Shown: positions 45,826 through 53,428 of the stretch, piece by piece
Position numbering within the stretch: the stretch's first letter is position 1
Layout: each line of letters begins with the position of its first letter
From: Beijerinckiaceae bacterium
Lineage (GTDB): Bacteria > Pseudomonadota > Alphaproteobacteria > Rhizobiales > Beijerinckiaceae
Length of the DNA stretch: 64,000 nt
Reading direction: 5' to 3'
NCBI GenBank assembly: GCA_947452455.1
Contig: CANGBX010000002.1
Span: forward strand, 248,001-312,000
Translations under genes and position numbers: made by a program
Notes under the pieces: generated by a model
Seen by the model: only the letters and a program-made list of their open reading frames with translations
Told to the model about the DNA's origin: nothing
The model's database searches: none

Positions 45826-46653
45826 TCATTTTGCCAAGGTCTCGATGGCCGAGCGCAGCATTTCCGAGCTCGTCTGGAGGGCGCGGGCATTGCCATTATA
45901 GGCCTGCTGCGCCTGGATCATGTGGAGCATTTCATTGGTCAGATCGACATTGGCGCCTTCAAGAGCCCCCTGTTTGATCTCGCCCGTGCCGTTATAGCTG
46001 GCCTTGCTGAATTCCGGAGTGCCCGAATTATCGGTCTCGGTGAGGGTCGAGCCGCCGACCTGCTTCAAGCCCATTTCATTGGGGAAATTGGCAAGAGCCA
46101 CATTGGCGACTTTCACATTTCGCCCGTCCGCCAGCTGAACACTGACCAAGCCCCGGCTATCAATGCCAAGCGTTTGAATATTAGAGAGATTCCCGCCCGT
46201 GGCCGCATTCAGATTGATTGGCTGGGGCGTCCCACCTGTGCCGCCTGCCATTCCGGCCGGCAGGCCCATCAGGGGCGCACCATTCTGGTCGGTCAGATTG
46301 CCATTGGCGGAAATGGTCAGGGAGCCTGCGCGGCTATAGGTCAAATGCTGGTCCGAAGCCGTCTGCGCTTTGGGGTCGCCATAAACAAAATAGCCGCCGC
46401 CGTTGATCGCAATATCGAGGGTCTTGTCGGTTGAATCGAGAGAGCCTTGCTGAAGGGTGCGGCGCACGTCATCGACACGCGTGCCAGAGCCGGTTTCTGT
46501 ACCGGGGCGGGCATCCATGCTCTCTGAGCGCGCTTCGATGAATTGGGCCATCGAGCGCTTGAAGCCGGCTGTGCGTGCATTTGCGAGGTTGTTGGCCGTG
46601 ACAGAGAGGTCGCGCGAGGCGGCGCCAATGCCTGTCATATTAATGCGGATCAT
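45826..46653 (-). CDS. FlgE/FlgF/FlgG-family hook-basal body protein, additional copy
   Basis: The 275-residue protein starts MIRINMTGIGAASRDLSVTA and NNLANARTAGFKRSMAQFIE, has TLDIAINGGGYFVYGD in the middle, and ends in LEGANVDLTNEMLHMIQAQQ and AYNGNARALQTSSEMLRSAI. These are the D0 and D1 signatures of the rod/hook family. It lies outside the flgB-L operon, which already has flgE, flgF and flgG, so it is a fourth paralogue. It may form an extra rod segment or replace FlgF. The ATG at 46653 follows a GGAGCG site; an upstream start at 46677 is less likely. It has its own sigma54 promoter. Confidence 0.85.
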   Translation of the reverse strand: MIRINMTGIGAASRDLSVTANNLANARTAGFKRSMAQFIEARSESMDARPGTETGSGTRVDDVRRTLQQGSLDSTDKTLDIAINGGGYFVYGDPKAQTASDQHLTYSRAGSLTISANGNLTDQNGAPLMGLPAGMAGGTGGTPQPINLNAATGGNLSNIQTLGIDSRGLVSVQLADGRNVKVANVALANFPNEMGLKQVGGSTLTETDNSGTPEFSKASYNGTGEIKQGALEGANVDLTNEMLHMIQAQQAYNGNARALQTSSEMLRSAIETLAK

Positions 46654-46698
46654 GCGTATGCGCTCCGGTTTCAACAAAACATGTTTCGCGCGTTGATC

Positions 46699-46714
46699 AG
46701 CAATTTAGATGCCA
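46699..46714 (-). promoter_or_regulatory. sigma54 promoter of the extra rod/hook gene
   Basis: On the minus strand TGGCATCTAAATTGCT fits the GG-N10-GC rule, 46 bases before the ATG at 46653. It faces away from the motA promoter, with 45 bases between the two -24 elements. Confidence 0.7.
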
Positions 46715-46759
46715 TGCGGGTGCATGATCTTAAGTGATTGAAAACAAGCGATAAAAATC

Positions 46760-46775
46760 TGGCCTCGAACTTGCA
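46760..46775 (+). promoter_or_regulatory. sigma54 promoter of motAB
   Basis: TGGCCTCGAACTTGCA fits TGGCMY-N5-TTGCW, 28 bases before the ATG at 46804, with a GAGGA ribosome-binding site between. The promoter lies inside a possible 22-residue extension of motA, so that extension is not coding. Confidence 0.75.
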
Positions 46776-46803
46776 AATTCTATCTTTGAACCGAGGACAT
46801 CTG

Positions 46804-47568
46804 ATGCGCACCATTTACATTGCGATTATTGCAACCGTCTCACTTGCTCTGGGATTGCTGTTCTTCGCATCCGTCTCGCTGTCGAACTATATCGACCCCG
46901 TGGCCTTCCTGATTGTCGGAGGCGGGACTGTGCTTGTGACGGTGCTGCGTTCAGGGCTCGCACCCTTTGTGCAATCGCTGGCTGTTTTATGCCGTCGCAA
47001 AGTGAATGGGGCAGCGCGTCTTGATGCGCTTGCAAGCGCCTTTCACGAAATGGCGCTGATCGCACGCCGAGATGGCCCTGTCGCTCTCGAACATCATAAA
47101 GTTGATGATCCCTTTTTGTCTGATGGTTTGGCGCGTTTTGTCGATGGCGCGGATGAAGACCGTTTGCGCCTTTATCTCGAGCGCGAATTGGCCCATCTTG
47201 AAGAACATCACGCGGCGCAAGTCGATTGCTGGCGCGGCTGGATTGATCATGCGCCTGCAATGGGATTGATCGGCACAATCATCGGTCTCGTGGGTGTGTT
47301 GGGTAATCTGACGGATCCGCAAGCGATAGGTCCGGCTCTTGGCCTGGCGCTTTTGACAACTCTTTATGGCGCGCTGCTCGCCAATCTTGTGGGCGTGCCT
47401 GTTTTGGCGCGGCTGCAACGTCGGCTGCGTGAAGAGCGTGATTATTGTGACAAGATGACCGATGGTCTGTGCGTCTTAGCGCGCGGCGGATCTTCGCGTC
47501 AGATGCGTGAAGCTTTGCAGCCACATGCACTCGTCAAGCCTGTTCTCAAACTCGTTGGCAATGGTTGA
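46804..47568 (+). CDS. motA: Flagellar motor stator protein MotA
   Basis: Stator subunit of the MotA/TolQ/ExbB family, which with MotB conducts ions and turns the rotor. The 254-residue protein has two N-terminal helices (YIAIIATVSLALGLLFF and DPVAFLIVGGGTVLVTVL) and a cytoplasmic loop with charged residues (RLYLERELAHLEEHH). Two C-terminal helices carry the conserved prolines in HAPAMGLIGTIIGLVGVLG and GPALGLALLTTLYGALLA. It is nearer to PomA than to E. coli MotA in size. The ATG at 46804 has GAGGA 5-9 bases upstream. It overlaps motB by eight bases. Confidence 0.92.
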   Translation: MRTIYIAIIATVSLALGLLFFASVSLSNYIDPVAFLIVGGGTVLVTVLRSGLAPFVQSLAVLCRRKVNGAARLDALASAFHEMALIARRDGPVALEHHKVDDPFLSDGLARFVDGADEDRLRLYLERELAHLEEHHAAQVDCWRGWIDHAPAMGLIGTIIGLVGVLGNLTDPQAIGPALGLALLTTLYGALLANLVGVPVLARLQRRLREERDYCDKMTDGLCVLARGGSSRQMREALQPHALVKPVLKLVGNG

Positions 47569-48328
47569 ACCCATCATGTCGATGCACACCATTTATGAAT
47601 CAGGTCAAAACCGGTCACTTGGGTGGCCGATGATGCTGGCGGACATGGGCCTTTTGCTCATGGCCTTTTTTGCTTTGATGGTGGCGCAATCCCAAAATCA
47701 AACAAGTGCAGTGCGCGTAGCACCTGCTGAAAAGCTTGCAGAAATAATTGTGCCGAAGGATGCAGAAAGCCTGATTGCCCATTTGCGAGTGAGCCGCATT
47801 CCCTTCGAGCCATTGGATTTGACGACGCCCCAAGATCTGCCCGATGATGAAGTGCCAACGCCCCAGGCCACAGTGGCAGCATTAAACAAAGACGCCGTGG
47901 AAGATTTGCGCCATGCTTTGATTGAGCAAATTCCGGCGCGTAATTTCTCTGTCGAAAGAGCAGGGGATTCGGTCGTTGTCAGTCTTGGAGCTGTGGGTAA
48001 TTTTCCGGCAGGGTCAGCTGATTTGGACACGAGCGCCCAGCGCACAATCCAATCCATTGCAGAGATTATTGGTGATGTGAAATCTGAGATCGCCATTGAG
48101 GGACATGCCGATTCAAGTCCCATGGTCAGCGCACGTTACAAAGATAATTGGGAATTGGCTGGCGCTCGCGCCGTGGCAGTCTTGCGTGAATTAAGCCGCT
48201 CGCCACAATTGGCAGGTTCGTCATTGCGGGCTGTGAGTTTCGGGGACCGCCGTCCGGCAATTGTCAGTGCTGATCCTAAAGAACGCGAGCGCAATCGTCG
48301 CGTCGAAATCCGGATCCGTCCAATCTAA
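47561..48328 (+). CDS. motB: Flagellar motor stator protein MotB
   Basis: Partner stator subunit. The 255-residue protein has a single transmembrane helix (MMLADMGLLLMAFFALMVAQ) with the ion-binding aspartate at about residue 28. A linker follows, then an OmpA-like peptidoglycan-binding domain with FPAGSADLDTSAQRTIQSIA, IAIEGHADSSP, NWELAGARAVAVLRELSR and a final RERNRRVEIRI. The ATG at 47561 overlaps the motA end; starts at 47576 or 47582 are also possible. Whether protons or sodium drive it cannot be told here. A terminator follows immediately. Confidence 0.92.
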   Translation: MVEPIMSMHTIYESGQNRSLGWPMMLADMGLLLMAFFALMVAQSQNQTSAVRVAPAEKLAEIIVPKDAESLIAHLRVSRIPFEPLDLTTPQDLPDDEVPTPQATVAALNKDAVEDLRHALIEQIPARNFSVERAGDSVVVSLGAVGNFPAGSADLDTSAQRTIQSIAEIIGDVKSEIAIEGHADSSPMVSARYKDNWELAGARAVAVLRELSRSPQLAGSSLRAVSFGDRRPAIVSADPKERERNRRVEIRIRPI

Positions 48329-48344
48329 CGGGTCCGTTCTTTTT
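48312..48344 (+). terminator. Rho-independent terminator of motAB
   Basis: GGATCCGT pairs with ACGGGTCC (one wobble pair) around an eight-base loop that contains the motB stop, followed by GTTCTTTTT. It lies between the convergent motB and fliA genes. Confidence 0.65.
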
Positions 48345-48351
48345 GCACCTT

Positions 48352-49077
48352 TTAGGCGTCGTCTTCCTGCATCCATTGACGCAGCTGACCGAGCGCAGCC
48401 TTCTTGAGCTGCGAGACGCGACCAACGGTAACGTCCAGTACTTCGGCGATTTCCTCAAGGTTGAGTTCTTCAACGAAGTAAAGCTGAAGCACCAAGGCCT
48501 CGCGCTCTTTGAGACGCTTCAGATGTTTCTTAAGTGTTTCGCGGAGTTCATCTGCAACGATGGCGCTTTCAGGCGTATGGCCTTCATCCGCAAACCAAAC
48601 CGAATGATCATCATAGACTTCGTCGAGTGACTTGTTGGGTGCGGCAGCGACTTTGTGCTTCCACGAATGGAGCTCGCCAACGGTAATACCCAAATGCTCG
48701 GCCACGAGCTCATGTTTTGTCGGGTCAGCGCCGGCCGCTTTGATGGCCGCCTCTGCTGCGCGGATTTGATCACGGCGCTGTACGCCCAAACGGGTGAGCG
48801 TCAGGTTTTTGCGCAAATGATCGGTGAGGGCACCTCGCACGCGCACTGCGGCATAGGCCGAGAACGAAGCCTGCCCCGTATCTTGGAAACGCTGCGCGGC
48901 TTCAACCAGCGTCAGCATGCCAATCTGGATCAGATCTTCGACTTCAAACAGATCACGGACGCGGCCGTGAATTTGCCAGGCGACTTTGCGCACGAGTGGT
49001 GTGTGCGAGCGCACACGTTCCGCAATCTCGCGAGCATCGCCAGCGGCCGCATCGGCATAGGCGCGAAGTCCGCTCAT
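48352..49077 (-). CDS. fliA: Flagellar sigma factor FliA (sigma28)
   Basis: Alternative sigma factor for late flagellar genes. The 241-residue protein has region 2 (HTPLVRKVAWQIHGRVRDLF, EVEDLIQIGMLTLVEAAQRF and SFSAYAAVRVRGALTDHLRK), region 3 (KHELVAEHLGITVGELHSWK) and region 4 (KEREALVLQLYFVEELNLEE, IAEVLDVTVGRVSQLKKAAL). The length is typical. It overlaps flhG by four bases (ATGA) at the end of the flhA-flhF-flhG-fliA set. Its likely targets in this window are the four FliA-type promoters at 19658, 22788, 23807 and 55736. FlgM at 55787 is its predicted anti-sigma factor. Confidence 0.93.
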   Translation of the reverse strand: MSGLRAYADAAAGDAREIAERVRSHTPLVRKVAWQIHGRVRDLFEVEDLIQIGMLTLVEAAQRFQDTGQASFSAYAAVRVRGALTDHLRKNLTLTRLGVQRRDQIRAAEAAIKAAGADPTKHELVAEHLGITVGELHSWKHKVAAAPNKSLDEVYDDHSVWFADEGHTPESAIVADELRETLKKHLKRLKEREALVLQLYFVEELNLEEIAEVLDVTVGRVSQLKKAALGQLRQWMQEDDA

Positions 49078-49874
49078 GTCGTCGTCTCCGAGGCGAAGAA
49101 AGCTTCGGCATCTTCATTCACAGGCGTCGCCTTGGGGCCCGTGATGAGTTCGGCAAGACCCATGATGGCTTTGGCCGAACGTGAATTGGGAGCAGAGAGC
49201 ATCACGGGATTGCAGCGTGAGACACCAGCATTGAGCTGGTCATCTTCCGGCACGCTCGCCACGTGATAGATATTCGCATCCAGGAAGCGCTCAACAATCG
49301 CCTTGAAGCGCTTGAAGATGTCTTTGCCATGCGCTTCATTGCGCGCGCGGTTCACGACAATATCGAAATGCGATATGCGCCCCGATTGCGAGAGAACCTT
49401 GATCGAGGCATAGGCGTCGATGAAGGCGGCTGGTTCACCAACCACAACCACGAGCACACGATTGCAGGCATGCACGAAATCAAGGACATTGTCTTCAATA
49501 CCGGCGGCTGTATCGACAACCAGATAATCGACATCCTGACCGAGTTCAGCAAAAGCATTGATGATCTTGCGGCGATTGGCGGTGGAGAGATTCATCATCT
49601 CGGTCAAGCCGCTGCCGCCCGAGATCAGCTTCACGCCTTCCGGGCCTTGCGTAATAATGTCTTTCAAAGGGGCATCTGCATTCAGTGCATCGACCACGGT
49701 CTTTGCCGGATTGACACCCATCAGAATATGGCCGTTTGCGAGTGCCAAATCCGCGTCGAACAGAGCGACGCGCTTGCCAAGCTTGCTCAGCGCAAGCGAC
49801 AGATTCACGGATATATTCGTCTTGCCGACGCCGCCCTTGCCGCTGGTAACTGCGATTGCTGTGCTGCCGCGCAT
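49074..49874 (-). CDS. flhG: MinD-like ATPase FlhG (FleN)
   Basis: FlhG limits the number of flagella and works with FlhF at the pole. The 266-residue protein has the deviant Walker A SGKGGVGKTN near residues 11-20, ALFDADLALANGHILMGVNP as switch I region, LVVDTAAGIEDNVLDFVHAC as Walker B/switch II, and a C-terminal amphipathic segment as membrane anchor. The N-terminus starts right at the first strand. The DQAxxLR helix with which FlhG of other bacteria activates FlhF is absent. It is 12 bases downstream of flhF. Confidence 0.9.
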   Translation of the reverse strand: MRGSTAIAVTSGKGGVGKTNISVNLSLALSKLGKRVALFDADLALANGHILMGVNPAKTVVDALNADAPLKDIITQGPEGVKLISGGSGLTEMMNLSTANRRKIINAFAELGQDVDYLVVDTAAGIEDNVLDFVHACNRVLVVVVGEPAAFIDAYASIKVLSQSGRISHFDIVVNRARNEAHGKDIFKRFKAIVERFLDANIYHVASVPEDDQLNAGVSRCNPVMLSAPNSRSAKAIMGLAELITGPKATPVNEDAEAFFASETTT

Positions 49875-49886
49875 TCTTTTTATTCC

Positions 49887-51110
49887 TTATTGGAGAACTT
49901 GATGACCGGGGATTGCGCCCCGGATCAGCTGTTCGAGATCTTCAATGGTTGGCTCAACCATGCCACGTGTCAGATGCGGAGTGGCAGAGAGATAAGCAAT
50001 GGGCGCACGACGCAGAGCAAGGCTGCCGAGTGTGGCCAGAGTAGGCTGTGCCTCGCCTAGCTTGGTCAGTGCGAGCGCATCAAGATTTGTGTAGCGGTCG
50101 AGCATAGCGCCAACCGGATCAGAGGCGAGATTGGCTGCAATCACACCGATGCGGGTGATTGGTGCCATATTGTAGCGGTTCTCTTCGATCGTCTCGAGCA
50201 GCTTGGCGCATTCATCCGTATTGCTCGGCATATCGACAAGCATGGTGAGATCGGGATCGACGCTCTGCGAGAATTCCGACAATTCATTCACATGTTCGAT
50301 GTCGACAACCGGAATGTCGAGGATACGACCATAGGCGCGCAGCTGTTCGGCTGCACCCAGACGGCTTGAATCGGCATTGACGAAAGTGACACGCGCATCA
50401 GGATCCGCCATGCGCAGACGTGCGGCCATTTGTGCAAGCAATGTTGTCTTGCCCGAGCCCGAGGGGCCCAGTGTCACGATCACGCGCGGCGGTGCAATCA
50501 AATCCTTGGGGTTGGGATGCAGCAGACGCTTGGCCAAGAATGTGCCGAATTTGCGATCTGCATTGTCATGATCATAGGCGCCCGATTGGGCGAGGAAGAC
50601 TGCGATGAGTTCGGGTGTTGCACCAGCCGCACGCAAGCCATTGGCCATCAAATCGGAGCCCAGCATAGATTTGATTTCAGCAACCGACTTTTCAAGCGCA
50701 ATAAGGCGATTATCTTCAACCGGAGCTGGGGCTGCAGCTGCAGCTGCAGCTTGTTCCATCCGTGATTGTGTATGGCCCGCCAAACCCGCGGCATGTTGAG
50801 CTGAGCGAGGTGCGGGCTTTGCCGGAGCAGGTTTGGCTGGACGGGCGGGGCGCTCGTCACGGCTGGAGGCCGCGCGTGCTGTCGCCAACAGATCAGCGAA
50901 ATTGATTTCTTCTTTTTTTGTTGCGCGGTTGAAACGCTCAGGGCGTTCCATCTCGTCTTCTTCTTCATCATCGGGCGGACCGGCGATGATTTCAATGCCG
51001 CCATTCACCTGACGGGTGGAATAGATGCGTGCATCTCCGCCCAATTCACGGGTGATTTTCGCCATCGCTTCAACGCTGTCATCTGCGAAAACTTTTACAC
51101 GGTTCAGCAT
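49887..51110 (-). CDS. flhF: FlhF, SRP-type GTPase for polar flagellum placement, altered G motifs
   Basis: SRP-family GTPase that marks the flagellar pole. The 407-residue protein has the basic N-terminal B domain (LNRVKVFADDSVEAMAKITR) and a long Ala/Pro linker with a run of seven alanines (about residues 121-127). The NG domain follows, with Walker A GPSGSGKT (215-222) and NADSSRLGAAEQLRAYG (245-261). The G3 motif, usually DTAGR, is LVDMPSNTD (about 291-299), and G4, usually TKLDE, is TKLGE (349-353). Loss of the G4 aspartate should weaken guanine recognition, so nucleotide use may be unusual. It lies 13 bases after flhA. Confidence 0.9.
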   Translation of the reverse strand: MLNRVKVFADDSVEAMAKITRELGGDARIYSTRQVNGGIEIIAGPPDDEEEDEMERPERFNRATKKEEINFADLLATARAASSRDERPARPAKPAPAKPAPRSAQHAAGLAGHTQSRMEQAAAAAAAPAPVEDNRLIALEKSVAEIKSMLGSDLMANGLRAAGATPELIAVFLAQSGAYDHDNADRKFGTFLAKRLLHPNPKDLIAPPRVIVTLGPSGSGKTTLLAQMAARLRMADPDARVTFVNADSSRLGAAEQLRAYGRILDIPVVDIEHVNELSEFSQSVDPDLTMLVDMPSNTDECAKLLETIEENRYNMAPITRIGVIAANLASDPVGAMLDRYTNLDALALTKLGEAQPTLATLGSLALRRAPIAYLSATPHLTRGMVEPTIEDLEQLIRGAIPGHQVLQ

Positions 51111-51123
51111 CGCTTATGTCCTG

Positions 51124-53229
51124 TTACTCTGAGGCGCCAATCACGGCGACAACATTGATACGCTTGGATTCGGGAACTTCTTTGTAGGTCAGCACGAGAC
51201 CATCGGGCACGGCTTGGCGAACAAGAGAAGAAAGGTCACGGCGCAGTGTCGGTGTGGTGACGACGACCAGCGCTTTGTCTTGCTCGGCCAATTTGCGGCC
51301 CTGTTCTTGGAAACTTTCGATCAGTTTGCGGCCAAGGCCCGGCTCAATCATGCCCGTTTCGCGGCCACCAGCACGCGCATTCTGGACAATGATCTGCTCG
51401 AGACCCGGATCCAAGGTGATGACCATGAGGGGTTCTTTCGGCCCGCTCACGCGCTGCACGATGATGGGGGCAAGCGCCACGCGCGCTGTGTCGACCAGAT
51501 CATCAATCTCGCGGCTTTTGGCGCCAGCCATAGATTCGAGAATGCGGCGCAGGTCGGCAATCGAAATCTGATCGAGAAGCAGATGCTTCAGCACTTGCGT
51601 CAAAATGCCGAGCGTCACGACTTTCGGAACAATGCCAGATACCAGCGAAGGCGAGGTCTTGGCCACGTGATCCAACAATTGCTGGACTTCGTCTTGACCC
51701 AGAAGGTCGCAGATATTCTGGCGCAGCAATTGATTGAGGTGTGTCGCGATCACGGTTGAGGGATCAACAACCGTATAATTGGCTGCCTGTGCGCGCACGC
51801 GATCACTCTGTTCGATCCAGACGGCATCAAGACCGAAGGTCGGGTCTTTTACCTTTTCGCCAGGCAGTGCAATCGTCGATTTGTCACCCTGAATGGCGAG
51901 CAATTTGGCAGCTTGCACTTTGTCATCGGCAACGATGACACCGCCAACCGTAATGCGGTAGCCATTGGGCTCAAGGCTCAGATTGTCGCGAATACGAACT
52001 GACGGGATGATAAAGCCGAAATCACGAGACGTTTGCTTGCGAATGCCGGTGATGCGCGTGACAAGCGAGCTCTTGCCCTTGTCTTCCAGCAGCGGGATCA
52101 GGCCATAGCCGACTTCCAGCATGAGCAGGGCGCGGTTTGACACATCGTCGATCGACAATTGGTTTTCTTCACCCATTGTCGTTTCCACACCATCTTCATC
52201 GACGGACTTATTTTCTTCGATTTGTTCTTTTTCCTTGAGCTTGCGCGCCTTGCCAGCACTCAGGGCGATATAGGCTGCAATGCCAGCTGCGCCGAGGAAC
52301 AGGGTCGTGGGCATGCCGGGGACCAGACCAAACAAAAGCAAAATTGCGGCAACCGGCCACCATGCTTTGTCGATGCCAAGCTGCCCGACCATAGAATCTG
52401 TGAGATCTTTGCCCGAGGAGTCACGCGTCACGATGACGGCGGTGGCGAGCGAGATCAGCAGCGAGGGGATCTGGGCAACAAGACCGTCGCCAATGGCGAG
52501 TGTCACATAAATCTTGGCGGCTTTCGCAATGCCAAGATCGTGGAAGACCATGCCGACGATCAAGCCGCCGATGATATTAATGGCCAGAATAAGAATGGCG
52601 GCGATGGCATCGCCCTTCACGAATTTCGTCGCACCATCCATGGAGCCGTAGAAATCGGACTCCTGCGTCACGTCTTCGCGGCGCTGGCGGGCTTGTTCTG
52701 GTGTCAGCAGGCCGGCGTTCAATTCGGCATCAATGGCCATTTGCTTGCCGGGCATAGCATCCAAGGTGAAGCGGGCGGAGACTTCCGACACGCGGCCAGT
52801 GCCCTTCACGATGACGATCATGTTGATGACCATCAAAATGAAGAAGACCAGAATACCAATGGCGAAATTGCCGGCCGTGATGAATTCACCAAAAGCCTTG
52901 ATGACCTGACCAGCCGCATCCGTGCCTTGATGACCATGAGCCAGCACGACACGGGCTGATGCCACGTTCAAGGACAGACGCAGGATGGTCGCAAAGAGCA
53001 ACACGGTCGGGAAGGCGGAAAAGTCGAGCGGACGATGTGTATTGAGGCTCGCCATAAGAATGGCCAGCCCAACCACGATGTTGAGCGTGAAGAAAATATC
53101 GAGCAGGAGCGGATGGACAGGAATGACCATCAGCAGGATCAGCGCAATCAAAGCAAGCGGGAGAATCGCAGCCTTGACGAGGCTTGGCGATTTGCCCGTT
53201 CCTTGCGATGTCAAACCAACGTCGGTCAC
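51124..53229 (-). CDS. flhA: Flagellar export gate protein FlhA
   Basis: Large subunit of the export gate of the flagellar type III secretion system. The 701-residue protein has about eight N-terminal transmembrane helices and the FHIPEP-family signature RVSEVSARFTLDAMPGKQ then MAIDAELNAGLL. The cytoplasmic domain (from about residue 330) binds chaperone-substrate complexes and includes LEVGYGLIPLLEDKGKSSLV and RDFGFIIPSVRIRDNLSLEP. The start is a GTG at 53229 behind a GGAGCG site; the nearby ATG is out of frame. A leader of about 80 bases separates it from its sigma54 promoter. Confidence 0.95.
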   Translation of the reverse strand: MTDVGLTSQGTGKSPSLVKAAILPLALIALILLMVIPVHPLLLDIFFTLNIVVGLAILMASLNTHRPLDFSAFPTVLLFATILRLSLNVASARVVLAHGHQGTDAAGQVIKAFGEFITAGNFAIGILVFFILMVINMIVIVKGTGRVSEVSARFTLDAMPGKQMAIDAELNAGLLTPEQARQRREDVTQESDFYGSMDGATKFVKGDAIAAILILAINIIGGLIVGMVFHDLGIAKAAKIYVTLAIGDGLVAQIPSLLISLATAVIVTRDSSGKDLTDSMVGQLGIDKAWWPVAAILLLFGLVPGMPTTLFLGAAGIAAYIALSAGKARKLKEKEQIEENKSVDEDGVETTMGEENQLSIDDVSNRALLMLEVGYGLIPLLEDKGKSSLVTRITGIRKQTSRDFGFIIPSVRIRDNLSLEPNGYRITVGGVIVADDKVQAAKLLAIQGDKSTIALPGEKVKDPTFGLDAVWIEQSDRVRAQAANYTVVDPSTVIATHLNQLLRQNICDLLGQDEVQQLLDHVAKTSPSLVSGIVPKVVTLGILTQVLKHLLLDQISIADLRRILESMAGAKSREIDDLVDTARVALAPIIVQRVSGPKEPLMVITLDPGLEQIIVQNARAGGRETGMIEPGLGRKLIESFQEQGRKLAEQDKALVVVTTPTLRRDLSSLVRQAVPDGLVLTYKEVPESKRINVVAVIGASE

Positions 53230-53324
53230 TCATGCGCTCCGGTCGTCGGTTTCCTGACATTTCATGTGAAATTGTCCGGAACCCGACAGGTTTTTGGGGT
53301 CGAAACCCCTTCGGAACAGGGTTT

Positions 53325-53340
53325 TGCAAGGGGTGTGCCA
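53325..53340 (-). promoter_or_regulatory. sigma54 promoter of flhA-flhF-flhG-fliA
   Basis: On the minus strand TGGCACACCCCTTGCA is a full sigma54 match, 96 bases before the flhA GTG. It is back to back with the flgP promoter, 34 bases between the -24 elements. Confidence 0.85.
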
Positions 53341-53374
53341 GCGTTTTTGCTGCTTTTTCGTCCATTTTGGTCTT

Positions 53375-53390
53375 TGGCACGCTTGTTGCT
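53375..53390 (+). promoter_or_regulatory. sigma54 promoter of the flgP-flgT-flgA set
   Basis: TGGCACGCTTGTTGCT matches TGGCAC-N5-TTGCW and lies 39 bases before the ATG at 53429. An extended GGAGGGG stretch serves as ribosome-binding site. Confidence 0.85.
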
Positions 53391-53428
53391 GCCACCCTTT
53401 CGAAAATGTCTTCGGAGGGGTGTTCCCT

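Noticed and set aside
45221-45829. 202-codon frame whose ATG overlaps the stop of the extra rod/hook gene
   Set aside because: The ATGA overlap looked like coupling, but the product is an Arg/Ser/His-rich string without order, and the frame at 45235-45690 has better coding character and its own ribosome-binding site.
46738-46803. N-terminal extension of MotA from a TTG at 46738
   Set aside because: It contains the sigma54 promoter at 46760-46775; the ATG at 46804 starts at the first membrane helix and has a GAGGA site.
52886-53395. 169-codon minus-strand frame covering the flhA-flgP intergenic region
   Set aside because: It overlaps the start of flhA in another frame and covers two strong sigma54 promoters, so it is not coding.
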